A stretch of DNA of 33,071 bases, taken from an uncultured Bacteroidales bacterium. Lineage in GTDB: Bacteria; Bacteroidota; Bacteroidia; Bacteroidales; UBA932. Both the position numbers and the translations under genes were made by a program. This document shows, piece after piece, positions 24,532-33,000 of this stretch; within the stretch, counting starts at the first letter, position 1, and each line of letters begins with the position of its first letter. The notes beneath the pieces are model-generated. The model made no database searches. It was not told the DNA's origin and saw only the letters and a program-made list of their open reading frames with translations. Where the stretch lies: assembly GCA_944326245.1 (NCBI GenBank), contig CALVDF010000025.1, forward strand, positions 1-33,071, written 5' to 3'.

Positions 24532-25524
24532 CTACGGCACCTCCACTGCGTTGATGATGTCGGAGATGATGTTCTCTGACGTTACATTTTCCGCTTCAGC
24601 CTCGTATGTCAGGCCGATACGGTGACGGAGCACCTCGTAGCAGACAGCCCTCACGTCTTCCGGAATCACATAGCCGCGGCGCTTGATGAAGGCATAGGCC
24701 TTGGAAGCCATGGCCAGGGAGATCGAGGCTCGGGGCGACGCTCCGTAGGATATCATGTCTGCCAGCGACTTCAGGCCGTATTCGCCGGGTGTCCTGGTTG
24801 CATATACTATGTCCACGATATAGCGCTCTATCTTCTCGTCCATATAGACCTCCCGCACCACTTCGCGGGCCTTGACGATGTCTTCGGGCTGAAGCACGGG
24901 ATTGGCCTTGGGGAATGTCCCGCTGTTGTTCATACGGATGATGAGCTTCTCCTCCTCCTTCCTGGGATACGTAACCACTACCTTGAGCATGAAACGGTCC
25001 ACCTGGGCCTCGGGCAGCGGATAGGTACCCTCCTGCTCGATAGGGTTCTGGGTAGCCATCACAAGGAAAGGCTCAGGCAGCTTGAAAGTCTGGTCCCCGA
25101 TGGTGACCTGACGCTCCTGCATGGCCTCCAGAAGGGCCGACTGCACCTTGGCCGGAGAACGGTTGATCTCGTCGGCAAGCACGAAGTTGGCGAACACCGG
25201 ACCCTTGCGGATCTGGAACTGCTCGCTCTTCTGGCTGTATATCATGGTACCGATGAGGTCGGCAGGCAAAAGGTCGGGGGTAAACTGGATGCGGCTGAAC
25301 CGGGCATTGACACATGAGGCCAGCGTATTGATGGCCAGTGTCTTCGCCAGACCGGGAACACCTTCCAGAAGTATATGTCCGTTGGCCAGCAGGCCGATAA
25401 GCAGATTCTCCACCAGATGTTTCTGACCGACTATGACCTTGGTCATCTCCATCGAGAGGATATCCACGAAAGCGCTCTCTTTCTGAATTCGCTCGTTTAA
25501 TTCTTTAATGTTTACGGTGTCCAT
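24532..25524 (-). CDS. moxR: MoxR-family AAA+ ATPase
   Basis: 330 residues. Walker A is GVPGLAKT (55-62), Walker B LADEIN (116-121), followed by the MoxR-type RSPAKVQSALLEAMQE and MATQNPIEQEGTYPLPEAQ (sensor 1 region). The winged C-terminal lid ends VTSENIISDIINAVEVP. MoxR ATPases act as chaperones that load metals or mature vWA-containing complexes. First gene of the Bat operon; 60 bp separate it from divergent truA. I see no clean -7 box on the minus strand; TATTTTGA just upstream is a near miss. Confidence 0.96.
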   Translation of the reverse strand: MDTVNIKELNERIQKESAFVDILSMEMTKVIVGQKHLVENLLIGLLANGHILLEGVPGLAKTLAINTLASCVNARFSRIQFTPDLLPADLIGTMIYSQKSEQFQIRKGPVFANFVLADEINRSPAKVQSALLEAMQERQVTIGDQTFKLPEPFLVMATQNPIEQEGTYPLPEAQVDRFMLKVVVTYPRKEEEKLIIRMNNSGTFPKANPVLQPEDIVKAREVVREVYMDEKIERYIVDIVYATRTPGEYGLKSLADMISYGASPRASISLAMASKAYAFIKRRGYVIPEDVRAVCYEVLRHRIGLTYEAEAENVTSENIISDIINAVEVP

Positions 25525-25537
25525 ATCAAAATATTTG

Positions 25538-25545
25538 TATTTTTG
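25538..25545 (+). promoter_or_regulatory. -7 box for truA
   Basis: TATTTTTG matches TAnnTTTG and lies 39 bases before the ATG at 25585. It lies inside the divergent 60-bp gap between moxR and truA. Confidence 0.45.
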
Positions 25546-25584
25546 TCATCGAAATTTTACAAAAATAATCGATTTTCTCCAACA

Positions 25585-26373
25585 ATGAGGTTTTTCGCTT
25601 CAATATCGTACAACGGCTCGGGACTCTCCGGATGGCAGATCCAGGACAATGCTCCAAGCGTTCAGGACGAGCTCCAGAAGGCCATGTCGGCAGCTCTTGG
25701 GGAGAAGATCGCCGTAGTGGGTGCAGGAAGGACGGACGCAGGGGTGAACGCTTCGGACTTTACGGTCCATTTCGACTCCGGCAACCGCCTGCTGCTCGAA
25801 AACCCCGCGCATACAGTCTACAAAATAAATGCCATTCTGCCTAGGAATATAGTTCTTCACAATATAGTAAGAGTCAGGGATGACGCCCATGCCAGATTCG
25901 ACGCCGACAGCCGTACCTACCGGTACTACATCCATACCCGCAAGGACCCTTTCATCAGCGGCACCTCGTGGATGTGCCGGTTCCCGCTGGACGTGGATGC
26001 CATGAACCTGGCCGCCCTCATGCTGCTGGGAAGACACGACTTCAGCTGTTTCGAGAAGACCGGAAGCGCTGCCACGTCGCCGGAATGCAACGTGACCGCC
26101 GCACGGTGGGACAGGTATACCCCGTCCCGGACTCCCCTGCCGGGGACCGACTACCTCGTGTTTACCATCACGGCCAACCGCTTCCTCCGCAACATGGTAC
26201 GCGCCATTGTGGGCACGCTCGTGGAGATAGGCAGGGGCAAACGGCAGCCCGGATGGATGCTGGAAGTCCTGGCCTCCGGAGACCGGTGCAGGGCCGGACA
26301 GTCCGTACCGGGACACGCCCTGTTCCTGACTGAAGTCCACTACCCCGAAGAAATTTTTGATTACAGTTCATAA
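25585..26373 (+). CDS. truA: tRNA pseudouridine(38-40) synthase TruA
   Basis: 262 residues. It makes pseudouridine at positions 38-40 of the tRNA anticodon arm. Motifs are the GAGRTDAGVNA loop with catalytic Asp51, RDDAHARFDADSRTYRYYIH, and FTITANRFLRNMVRAIVGTLVEIGRGK. The ATG at 25585 was preferred to an in-frame TTG at 25543, because that TTG falls inside the -7 box and MRFFASISYNGSGLSGWQ is the normal N-terminus. The Bat operon is divergent; exbB follows after 21 bp. Confidence 0.96.
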   Translation: MRFFASISYNGSGLSGWQIQDNAPSVQDELQKAMSAALGEKIAVVGAGRTDAGVNASDFTVHFDSGNRLLLENPAHTVYKINAILPRNIVLHNIVRVRDDAHARFDADSRTYRYYIHTRKDPFISGTSWMCRFPLDVDAMNLAALMLLGRHDFSCFEKTGSAATSPECNVTAARWDRYTPSRTPLPGTDYLVFTITANRFLRNMVRAIVGTLVEIGRGKRQPGWMLEVLASGDRCRAGQSVPGHALFLTEVHYPEEIFDYSS

Positions 26374-26394
26374 AGATTTACACACATTACCATT

Positions 26395-27087
26395 ATGCTG
26401 ACACTACTACAAGCCGACACCGCGGACCTTCTGATACAGGAGGCCGCCGCACCTGAAAAGATGTCCCTCATCAAGATGGCCGTCGCAGGAGGATGGCTCA
26501 TGATCATCCTTCTGCTGCTCTCCGTCCTGGCAGTCTACATCCTCGGCAACCGCTGGTGGGCCATCCGCCAGGCAGGCAAGACCAACCCACATTTCATGGC
26601 CAATATCCGCGAGCTGGTACGCTCCGGCAAGACCGACTCGGCCATCCGCCTGTGCCGTGACGAGAATTCCCCGACATCCCGCATGATAGAAAAGGGACTT
26701 GAGCGCATGGGACGCCCCCTCACGGACATTCAGGCCGCAGTCGAGAATGTGGCCAACATCGAGATCGCCAGGCTTGAGAAAGGTCTCCCGATGCTGGCGA
26801 CAGTAGCCGGAGGAGCCCCCATGATCGGATTCCTGGGTACGGTAATAGGTATGATACAGGCATTCTACAACATGGCTTCGGCCGGAAGCAACATCGACAT
26901 CACCCTGCTCTCGGGAGGTATCTACACAGCCATGGTCACCACCGTCGGCGGACTTTTCGTCGGCATCATCGCATACTTCGGATACAACTGGCTCACGGCC
27001 CGCATCAACGACATAGTCTTCAAGATGGAGAACGACACCATCGAGCTTATGGATCTGCTGGAAGGCAACAACAATAAAGAGATCTGA
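26395..27087 (+). CDS. exbB: ExbB/TolQ/MotA-family proton channel subunit
   Basis: 230 residues. It forms the proton channel that, with ExbD, energises TonB. Three membrane segments are visible (about 29-51, 129-153 and 176-200), with the family stretch between the last two: GGAPMIGFLGTVIGMIQAF, then TAMVTTVGGLFVGIIAY. The cytoplasmic loop (about 55-125) contains IEIARLEKGL. It leads exbB-exbD-tonB, 21 bp after truA and 2 bp before exbD. It could equally be called TolQ-like, but the partner TonB favours ExbB. Confidence 0.93.
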   Translation: MLTLLQADTADLLIQEAAAPEKMSLIKMAVAGGWLMIILLLLSVLAVYILGNRWWAIRQAGKTNPHFMANIRELVRSGKTDSAIRLCRDENSPTSRMIEKGLERMGRPLTDIQAAVENVANIEIARLEKGLPMLATVAGGAPMIGFLGTVIGMIQAFYNMASAGSNIDITLLSGGIYTAMVTTVGGLFVGIIAYFGYNWLTARINDIVFKMENDTIELMDLLEGNNNKEI

Positions 27088-27089
27088 CG

Positions 27090-27503
27090 ATGGCCATCAA
27101 ACGCAGAACCAAGGTAGAACCGGTATTTTCGATGTCCTCCATGACGGACATCGTGTTCCTGCTGCTGATATTCTTCCTGGTGACTTCCACGCTTATCAAC
27201 CCCAATGCCCTGAGGCTGCTCCTCCCCAAGAGCACCAACCAGATCTCCGCGAAGTCTACGGTAAGCGTATCCATCAGGCACTATCCGGAGTCAGGCACAT
27301 TTTCCTACCATATCAACGGCAATCCCGAAGCGATACCGTTTACGGACATCGAGCCCGCACTGCAGCTGCTGCTCAAGGACTCCGATGATCCCACCTTCTC
27401 GATTTACGCCGACCGTACGGTCCCCATCGAGGAGGTAGTCAACCTTATGAACATTGCAAAACGCAACCAGTACAAGGTGATACTGGCCACCGCACCGGAA
27501 TAG
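27090..27503 (+). CDS. exbD: ExbD/TolR-family protein
   Basis: 137 residues. A short cytoplasmic N-terminus is followed by one membrane helix (about 19-34) opening with the conserved Asp20 (SMTDIVFLLLIFF), the residue that carries protons against ExbB. The rest is periplasmic, ending IAKRNQYKVILATAPE, typical of ExbD. Translated just after exbB (2-bp gap). Confidence 0.95.
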   Translation: MAIKRRTKVEPVFSMSSMTDIVFLLLIFFLVTSTLINPNALRLLLPKSTNQISAKSTVSVSIRHYPESGTFSYHINGNPEAIPFTDIEPALQLLLKDSDDPTFSIYADRTVPIEEVVNLMNIAKRNQYKVILATAPE

Positions 27504-27515
27504 CCAGCCGACCGC

Positions 27516-28271
27516 ATGAACAACCGTAAAGCCACATACGCAGGAATCCTCCTGACAGTCGCCGTACACGCCTGTCTGCTCCTGCTGGGCTTCAGGTCCA
27601 GCCTGCAGAGCATGGATACCCCGCCCTCAGTCCAGGGAATGCTCATCGAGTTTCCCGAGGAGCCGGAACCTGTGCCCATACGTACGGCAGTAGGTGTGGA
27701 ACCCAGGGCCACCCATGCCGACCCGCAGGAAGATGTACGCCTCGTGCAGAAGTCCGAAGCTCCGGTAGCCGCGAAAGTGGAAGAAAACGTAGGGGCGGAG
27801 ACCACAGTCGGGCAGGAAGGGGACGTGGAAGTTCCGGAACCCCCGAGGGAAAAGCCGATAGACCGGCGCGCACTGTTCTCCAGCCGACGCAACAACCGCA
27901 CAGATACGGCTGCGGTACAGGTTGCTGAGGAAATCTCGGACCGGCTCACGGCCGGACACCCCGAGGGCAATACTGAAGAGGGCTCTCCCGACGGCCGTCC
28001 TACGGCACGGCTCGAAGGCAGGACGGTAATGGGCAATCTGCCCCTTCCGGACTACTCTGTACAGAAAGCAGGGACAGTGGTCGTACGCATACTTGTAGAC
28101 CAGTACGGCACAGTCACAAACGCCGTACCCGGAGCCCGCGGGACCACAGTCCAGGACGCCACGCTATGGGAAGCAGCCAGGAAAGCTGCACTCAAAGCCA
28201 AGTTCAACGTCTCTTCCTCGGCGCCTGCGGTCCAGGAAGGCACTATCTCCTACGTGTTTACCCTACGCTGA
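27516..28271 (+). CDS. tonB: TonB-family energy transducer
   Basis: 251 residues. An N-terminal membrane helix (about 7-26, TYAGILLTVAVHACLLLLGF) is followed by an extended linker rich in Glu, Pro and Val (about 40-165). The C-terminal TonB domain (about 170-251) contains GTVVVRILVDQYGTVTNAVPGARGTT and EAARKAALKAKFN, and ends EGTISYVFTLR. It transmits proton-motive energy to outer-membrane transporters. The linker is acidic rather than strongly Pro-Lys repetitive. The 3' end overlaps convergent aroK by 14 bp. Confidence 0.92.
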   Translation: MNNRKATYAGILLTVAVHACLLLLGFRSSLQSMDTPPSVQGMLIEFPEEPEPVPIRTAVGVEPRATHADPQEDVRLVQKSEAPVAAKVEENVGAETTVGQEGDVEVPEPPREKPIDRRALFSSRRNNRTDTAAVQVAEEISDRLTAGHPEGNTEEGSPDGRPTARLEGRTVMGNLPLPDYSVQKAGTVVVRILVDQYGTVTNAVPGARGTTVQDATLWEAARKAALKAKFNVSSSAPAVQEGTISYVFTLR

Positions 28272-28764
28272 CAACATTGTCGGCAAGCTCCTCGTAATAC
28301 GGCTCGCGTTCACGGTACAGACGTTCTATGACCTCGCGCAGGGATGCACTCCCGCGGTTTTCCAACAGGGTGCGCCCGCCGGTATCCTTTGACAGACGGC
28401 CGAAGATAGTCTCGATGTCGGTCTTTACATAGACACAGTACGTAAACCTGGAGATGAGGTCCCTGCAGCCGGGAGTGATCACTATCCCTCCGCCCAGCGA
28501 CAGCACCAGAGTACACCGGTGCATATCCTCAAGTGTCTCGGGATGTTCGGATATGTGCTTTTCCAGGATATCCTCCAGACATTCTTCCTCTATCTTGCGG
28601 AAACCGCTCTCCCCTACCTCCGCAAAAATTTCCGAAATGGTCTTGCCCTCCCGTTCCTCTATATAGTTGTCCGTATCGATCACGGGAGCACCTACCTTGG
28701 CCGAAAGTCCGCGGGCCATAGTCGTTTTGCCCGCCGCCATGAATCCTATCAGGGATATTATCAT
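28258..28764 (-). CDS. aroK: Shikimate kinase
   Basis: 168 residues. It phosphorylates shikimate in aromatic amino-acid synthesis. Seen: Walker A GFMAAGKT (7-14), the DTD motif (30-32), GESGFRKIEEECL with shikimate-binding Arg56, and SLGGGIV (91-93 GGG). The lid is represented by TGGRTLLENR. The length is normal. It lies 21 bp downstream of parC on the same strand and converges on tonB with overlapping stop regions. Confidence 0.96.
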   Translation of the reverse strand: MIISLIGFMAAGKTTMARGLSAKVGAPVIDTDNYIEEREGKTISEIFAEVGESGFRKIEEECLEDILEKHISEHPETLEDMHRCTLVLSLGGGIVITPGCRDLISRFTYCVYVKTDIETIFGRLSKDTGGRTLLENRGSASLREVIERLYREREPYYEELADNVVSVG

Positions 28765-28785
28765 TGTTTGGTATCAGATTTCAGA

Positions 28786-31749
28786 TTAGAACAGTGTCGG
28801 TTCGTCATCCAGTGTAAATTCCACCACGTCGCCGGGCTTTGCCCCATCGTCATCGCTGCTGCCTGAAGATGCCGCTTTGCCGTCTCCGGCTTCATTGCTG
28901 CCACCTGCACCCTCTCCGCTTTCCGTCTCACTGCCGCCAGCATCCTGAGCCGCAGAATCCGGGCCGGGATAACTTATACCGTCGAGAGTGTAGGTAGGCC
29001 CTTCGCCGGCAACCTCTTCAGAAGTCTCTCCGGACTCTCCGGAGGCCTCTGCCACTTCTTCGGTATCCTCCTTCTGAAGCGGCTCCCCGAAAGATATCGA
29101 AGCGATTTTCTCGCCTGCCCTCTTGCCTTTCGCCCTGAAGCCCTTTACTCCTATGAACTCCGATGCGTCAATGTCGGCAGGCTCCTTCGGCCTGTTCCCC
29201 GACGGGATGAACTCCACATGCACCGACGGCCAGGGATCCTCCGACACTGCCACCAGCCGGGCCCCCTCCTCCACCGGGATGAAGCTCTGGGAAGTATTGT
29301 CGCTCAGTTCGAAGCAGAAACGCTTGATGTAGTAGAAGCCTGAAGCCTTGTCCCAGTATATCGCCGTAAAGACCTTCTCCGGATCGAATTTCTCCACCTT
29401 GAGCAGATCGCCCTGGAACCTGGTACTCAAATCCAGACCTGTCGTATAGAACGTTCCGTCCTTGCATACCGCCAGGATATGTTCGTCGCCCCTGAACTCG
29501 CCCAGAAGCTCTCCGCGTCCGTCCTCGTTGAGACGGTCTATGTCCCTGTCAAACCACATCTGCTTGCCGCCTATCGTCGAGACTCCGGCAGCACGGAGAA
29601 GTATCTTCTGTACAGGATATTTGGTTACGATGTTGCCCATGGAGCCGCGGCCCTTGATGGCAAGGGAAGAGAAATCGTAGTCCACGATGAGACGCTTGAG
29701 CCCGTTTCTGGGACGCAGGTAGACCTTCACAGTCTCCGCCTCCCCGTTGGGATTGGCCGTCAGCCAGTATACCTGGGAATCGGGCGTACCTTTGGTAAGG
29801 TCATACCAACGGTCACGGATGATGCCCGTTACCGCAAAACGCTTGGCGTACATGTTGCCGCCCTTGCCGTCACGGTATATGGCATTGTAGATGGTACGGG
29901 TATCTCCCTTCTTGAACACCGCCGCATGGATAATGCCCTTCTCCACAAACTGTTTGTCGGAGATCTTGCGGAGGGTATAGCGCCCGTCCTTGACAAACAC
30001 TATCACGTCGTCTATGTCCGAACAGTCGCTTACATACTCGGCATCCTCTATCTTCTTGGCTGAAGTACCTATGAAGCCTTCGGAGCGGTTGATGTAGAGT
30101 TTCGCGTTGGATGCTACCACCTTGGTGGCTTCTATATTCTCGAAGGAAGTGATCTTGGTCCGCCTGGGATACTTTGCCCCGTATTTGTCCTTGAGGGACT
30201 GGAAGTAGGCGATGCAGTACTCGGTCAGATGCTCGAGATGGTAGCGCAGCTCGGCTTCCTTCTTCTCTATCGCACGGATTTTCTCGTTGACTGCCTTGAT
30301 GTCGAACTTGGATATCTTCCTCACCGGCTTTTCCACCAGCTTCAGGATATCCTCATCAGTGATGGGACGGCGGAGCAGATGCTGGTATTCCAGCATGGCG
30401 GCCTTCACGTCCTTGAGCTGCTTCTCCCATGTGCGGGCATCGTTCTCCAGGACCTTGTAGACCTTGTTCTCGAAGAAGATCTTCTCCAGCGAGGTGTAGT
30501 GCCACTCGCCCTCTACCTCGTCCAGGCGGATGCTGAGCTCCTGCCTCATCAGCTCCCGGGTCCGTTCAGTATTGTACCGCAGCACATCGTCCACACCCAT
30601 GAAGTGCGGCTTCTTGTCCATGATCACACAGGTATTGGGCGATATGCTTACCTCGCAGTCCGTACATGCGTACAGGGCATCTATGGTCCTGTCGGGGGAC
30701 GTATCGGCATAGAGCTGTATCACTATCTCCGCATGTTCGGCAGTGTTGTCGTCTATCTTGCGTATCTTGATCTTGCCCTTGTCGTTGGCCTTGAGTATGG
30801 AATCGATCAGATCCCCGGTAGTCGTACCGTAGGGAATCTCGGTGATGACGAGGGTGTTCTTGTTGACCTTCTGGATGTTGGCCCTGACACGGACCTTTCC
30901 TCCGCGCAATCCGCGGTTGTAGGCGGACGTATCGGCATAGCCTCCGGTAGGGAAGTCCGGCTCCAGGGTAAAATACTCCCCCTTGAGTACGGCGATCGAG
31001 GCATCGAGCAGTTCGTTGAAATTGTGCGGCAGTATCTTGCAGGCAAGTCCGACGGCAATGCCCTCGGAGCCCTGGGCCAGCAGGAGAGGGAACTTGACCG
31101 GAAGGTTGACCGGCTCCCTGTTGCGGCCGTCGTAGGAATTGACCCACTCGGTAAGCTTGGGATTGTAGAGGACCTCGTTGGCAAACGGTGTCAGGCGGGC
31201 CTCGATATACCTGCCGGCAGCGGCCGGGTCTCCTGTAAGGATGTTGCCCCAGTTACCCTGGCAGTCGATGAGCAGATCCTTCTGGCCGAGCTGCACGAGG
31301 GCATCCTTGATGGACGCGTCTCCGTGCGGATGGTAAGGCATGGTTGCACCTACCAGGCTGGCCACCTTGTTGAAACGTCCGTCATCCTCTTCCTTCATCG
31401 CATGCAGGATCCTGCGCTGCACCGGCTTCAGACCATCCTCGATATGGGGCACGGCCCTCTCCAGAATCACATAAGACGCATAGTCCAGGAACCACTCCCG
31501 GTACATTCCCGAAAGCTTGTATTTCTTCGTCCCGTCGGAGATGACCTTGTCGAACTTCCCTGACGAGGCCTCCTCCTGGTCTCCGCCATCAAGGTCTCCA
31601 TCCTCAGGGGCACCGTCCTCCGGGTCGCCGTCCTCCGGGTCGCCGTCCTCAAACTCCTCGCTTCCAATCCTCTTGCCTCCGTCCACATCTTCAGCATCCC
31701 CGCTTTCCGTTGTCTCCGTGACATCTATTTCTTCGTCTTCTCTGCTCAT
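28786..31749 (-). CDS. parC: DNA topoisomerase IV subunit A (ParC)
   Basis: 987 residues from the ATG at 31749; 35 upstream codons were rejected because MSREDEEIDVTE lies just after a promoter-like box. It cuts and passes DNA to decatenate chromosomes, with ParE. The N-terminal 55 residues are acidic and repetitive (GDPED type). The breakage domain begins near YREWFLDYASYVILERAVPH, with the catalytic Tyr in AAGRYIEARLTP. The helix equivalent to GyrA 82-87 reads DASIKD, so Ala is at the Ser83 position. No GyrA box was seen in the beta-propeller, which favours ParC over GyrA. The last 100 residues are again low-complexity and acidic. parE is not adjacent in this window. Confidence 0.93.
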   Translation of the reverse strand: MSREDEEIDVTETTESGDAEDVDGGKRIGSEEFEDGDPEDGDPEDGAPEDGDLDGGDQEEASSGKFDKVISDGTKKYKLSGMYREWFLDYASYVILERAVPHIEDGLKPVQRRILHAMKEEDDGRFNKVASLVGATMPYHPHGDASIKDALVQLGQKDLLIDCQGNWGNILTGDPAAAGRYIEARLTPFANEVLYNPKLTEWVNSYDGRNREPVNLPVKFPLLLAQGSEGIAVGLACKILPHNFNELLDASIAVLKGEYFTLEPDFPTGGYADTSAYNRGLRGGKVRVRANIQKVNKNTLVITEIPYGTTTGDLIDSILKANDKGKIKIRKIDDNTAEHAEIVIQLYADTSPDRTIDALYACTDCEVSISPNTCVIMDKKPHFMGVDDVLRYNTERTRELMRQELSIRLDEVEGEWHYTSLEKIFFENKVYKVLENDARTWEKQLKDVKAAMLEYQHLLRRPITDEDILKLVEKPVRKISKFDIKAVNEKIRAIEKKEAELRYHLEHLTEYCIAYFQSLKDKYGAKYPRRTKITSFENIEATKVVASNAKLYINRSEGFIGTSAKKIEDAEYVSDCSDIDDVIVFVKDGRYTLRKISDKQFVEKGIIHAAVFKKGDTRTIYNAIYRDGKGGNMYAKRFAVTGIIRDRWYDLTKGTPDSQVYWLTANPNGEAETVKVYLRPRNGLKRLIVDYDFSSLAIKGRGSMGNIVTKYPVQKILLRAAGVSTIGGKQMWFDRDIDRLNEDGRGELLGEFRGDEHILAVCKDGTFYTTGLDLSTRFQGDLLKVEKFDPEKVFTAIYWDKASGFYYIKRFCFELSDNTSQSFIPVEEGARLVAVSEDPWPSVHVEFIPSGNRPKEPADIDASEFIGVKGFRAKGKRAGEKIASISFGEPLQKEDTEEVAEASGESGETSEEVAGEGPTYTLDGISYPGPDSAAQDAGGSETESGEGAGGSNEAGDGKAASSGSSDDDGAKPGDVVEFTLDDEPTLF
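31595..31655 (-). repeat. 15-bp in-frame repeat in the parC 5' region
   Basis: Tandem units of the type GGGTCGCCGTCCTCC (plus-strand view) encode the repeated Glu-Asp-Gly-Asp-Pro motif of the ParC N-terminal extension. The period keeps frame. Unit number may differ between strains. Confidence 0.75.
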
Positions 31750-31773
31750 GTTCAATTTTATTTTTACAAACAG

Positions 31774-31781
31774 CAAAATTA
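31774..31781 (-). promoter_or_regulatory. -7 box for parC-aroK
   Basis: The minus strand reads TAATTTTG, a perfect TAnnTTTG, 24 bases before the parC ATG. A TCTG about 19 bases upstream is a weak -33 candidate. Confidence 0.55.
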
Positions 31782-32340
31782 AACAAAAAATTACACTTTT
31801 CAGACCCGTCCCGCAATAATCCGCACAGCCGCACATCCAACCGTCCAACTGCACAGCTACACCAATACATATTTCTCCTGGAATCGCGCATCCTGCTTTG
31901 CTTTGCGACTGAAGTTCTGTTTGCCCCCTTGTTTAAGATAGACGCCCGTTATTTTAAGGCACGCTGATTGCCAACCACTTACAACTTACCGATACTGTCC
32001 TGATGGAGTTCAGGGACTGCATCAGAGCAACCATGCCCCCTGTAACTCACTGGATACAAGCACCGCTTTCCGGACAGGCCATCAGGGAAAGTTCCAAGAA
32101 TTCCCCGCGGGACCTGTGCACACCTGTCCGGACGCAAGGAGATGGCTGACAGTGGATAGCGGATTTCCGAAACACCTGGCCTTTTGCCATATTATTGAAT
32201 AACAAGCACATGGCTCTTGAGCCGGTGTTTTACGACACCTTTTTCGAGCCCGAGAAACACCAGGCTAAATCATATATAGCTGATATTATGGCACTTGCAT
32301 AATACCGAGGTGTTTCATGATTCAAGTTGCCTGTCAGCGC
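31782..32340. other. Gene-free region upstream of parC
   Basis: No ORF on either strand looks like a protein. Two structures stand out: a perfect 10-bp inverted repeat TCCGGACAGG (32069-32078) / CCTGTCCGGA (32123-32132), and a segment around 32168-32320 with GAAACACC/GGTGTTTC at its two ends plus internal copies of the same word. The region may hold decayed mobile-element sequence (inference). Confidence 0.6.
32229..32251 (+). terminator. Terminator-like hairpin in the gene-free region
   Basis: GGTGT, six bases, ACACC, then five T. It is a small stem with a good T run in the plus direction, but no plus-strand gene is visible upstream, so its purpose is unclear. Confidence 0.3.
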
Positions 32341-32499
32341 AGAATGAAGTTCAATGGTGTCAGTGCCGACCTACCCTACTTTCCGGCCGGCCAGTTCTGT
32401 CCCGTCGGGAGCCGCTCACGATGCCGCGGCCGGCACGCTCTGCCACAGAGCTCTGCCACGGAGCCCCGCCGCACCTCCTCCGGTTTCCCCCGGCCGCCG

Positions 32500-32543
32500 T
32501 TCCACTATCTCCACTTTCCCCGGCTTTTCTGGCGATAGTGGAA
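32500..32543 (+). repeat. Perfect 10-bp inverted repeat
   Basis: TTCCACTATC (32500-32509) and GATAGTGGAA (32534-32543) are exact complements, separated by 24 bases. It lies in GC-rich sequence without a supported gene. Confidence 0.7.
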
Positions 32544-32562
32544 TACCTCGCTGTGTTTCCCC

Positions 32563-32713
32563 GGAAGGTGACGGCGATACGCGGAAACCGTCACCACCTT
32601 CCAAGGACTGCGGAAGTGGCCAACCCTGCTGAAAGTCCCTGTAGGGCATTGCCTCCGATTTGACCTTCCGAAAGGTGCCGACGATATGCGGAAATCATCA
32701 CCACCTTCCCAAG
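32563..32713 (+). repeat. Two diverged copies of a 44-base hairpin element
   Basis: Copy A (32563-32606) has arms GGAAGGTGACGG and CCGTCACC-A-CCTTCC with a 13-base loop. Copy B (about 32669-32713) follows the same pattern with several substitutions and weaker pairing. The copies share GATAYGCGGAAA in the loop and TCACCACCTTCC on the right arm. No coding role is apparent. Confidence 0.7.
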
Positions 32714-32765
32714 CGCCACCTGCCGCAAAACACACTGTAGGCATCCAGACCACCGTCACACTTCT

Positions 32766-32802
32766 GCAGGTGAACCGGAAACGCCGAATAGGGTTCACCT
32801 GC
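32766..32802 (+). repeat. REP-like perfect palindrome, copy 2
   Basis: GCAGGTGAACC (32766-32776) pairs perfectly with GGTTCACCTGC (32792-32802) across 15 bases. The arms are the same as those of the element at 11662-11700, 21 kb away. Confidence 0.85.
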
Positions 32803-32814
32803 GCAAACCGGGGA

Positions 32815-32960
32815 GGAAAGTGAACCGTTTTCCCGCGTTTTCGGTACACTTTCCCCCTTTGGAATCCGTGCTACCGGTTCTACAGCCTCTTCTGGCTGCC
32901 GTCCCAGTCCATTCCCTCCGGGAAAGTGAACCGTTTTCCCGCATTTCCGGTACACTTTGT
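32815..32960 (+). repeat. REP-like palindromes, copies 3 and 4
   Basis: GGAAAGTGAACC (32815-32826) with GGTACACTTTCC (32843-32854), and a near-identical copy at 32921-32932 / 32949-32959. Arms match at all but one base. The loops (TTTTCCCGC...) resemble the loop of the copy at 11662, so these belong to one family with two arm variants, AGGTGAACC and AAGTGAACC. Confidence 0.85.
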
Positions 32961-32961
32961 C

Positions 32962-32995
32962 TTATCCTGAAAAAAGTTGACTCGCAACAGGATAA
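32962..32995 (+). repeat. Inverted repeat ahead of the truncated ORF
   Basis: TTATCCTG (32962-32969) and CAGGATAA (32988-32995) are exact complements flanking an 18-base loop. The loop begins with the AAAAAAGTTG word that also occurs at 11794-11803. It ends 5 bases before the ATG at 33001. Confidence 0.6.
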
Positions 32996-33000
32996 AAAAA

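Noticed and set aside
30229..31563. 444-codon plus-strand frame opposite parC
   Set aside because: Antisense to the conserved topoisomerase breakage domain, with no independent start signal.
31782..33000. tRNA, tmRNA or other known RNA gene in the long gap
   Set aside because: I could not find a cloverleaf, a CCA end with a T-arm, or tmRNA-like ends on either strand by eye.
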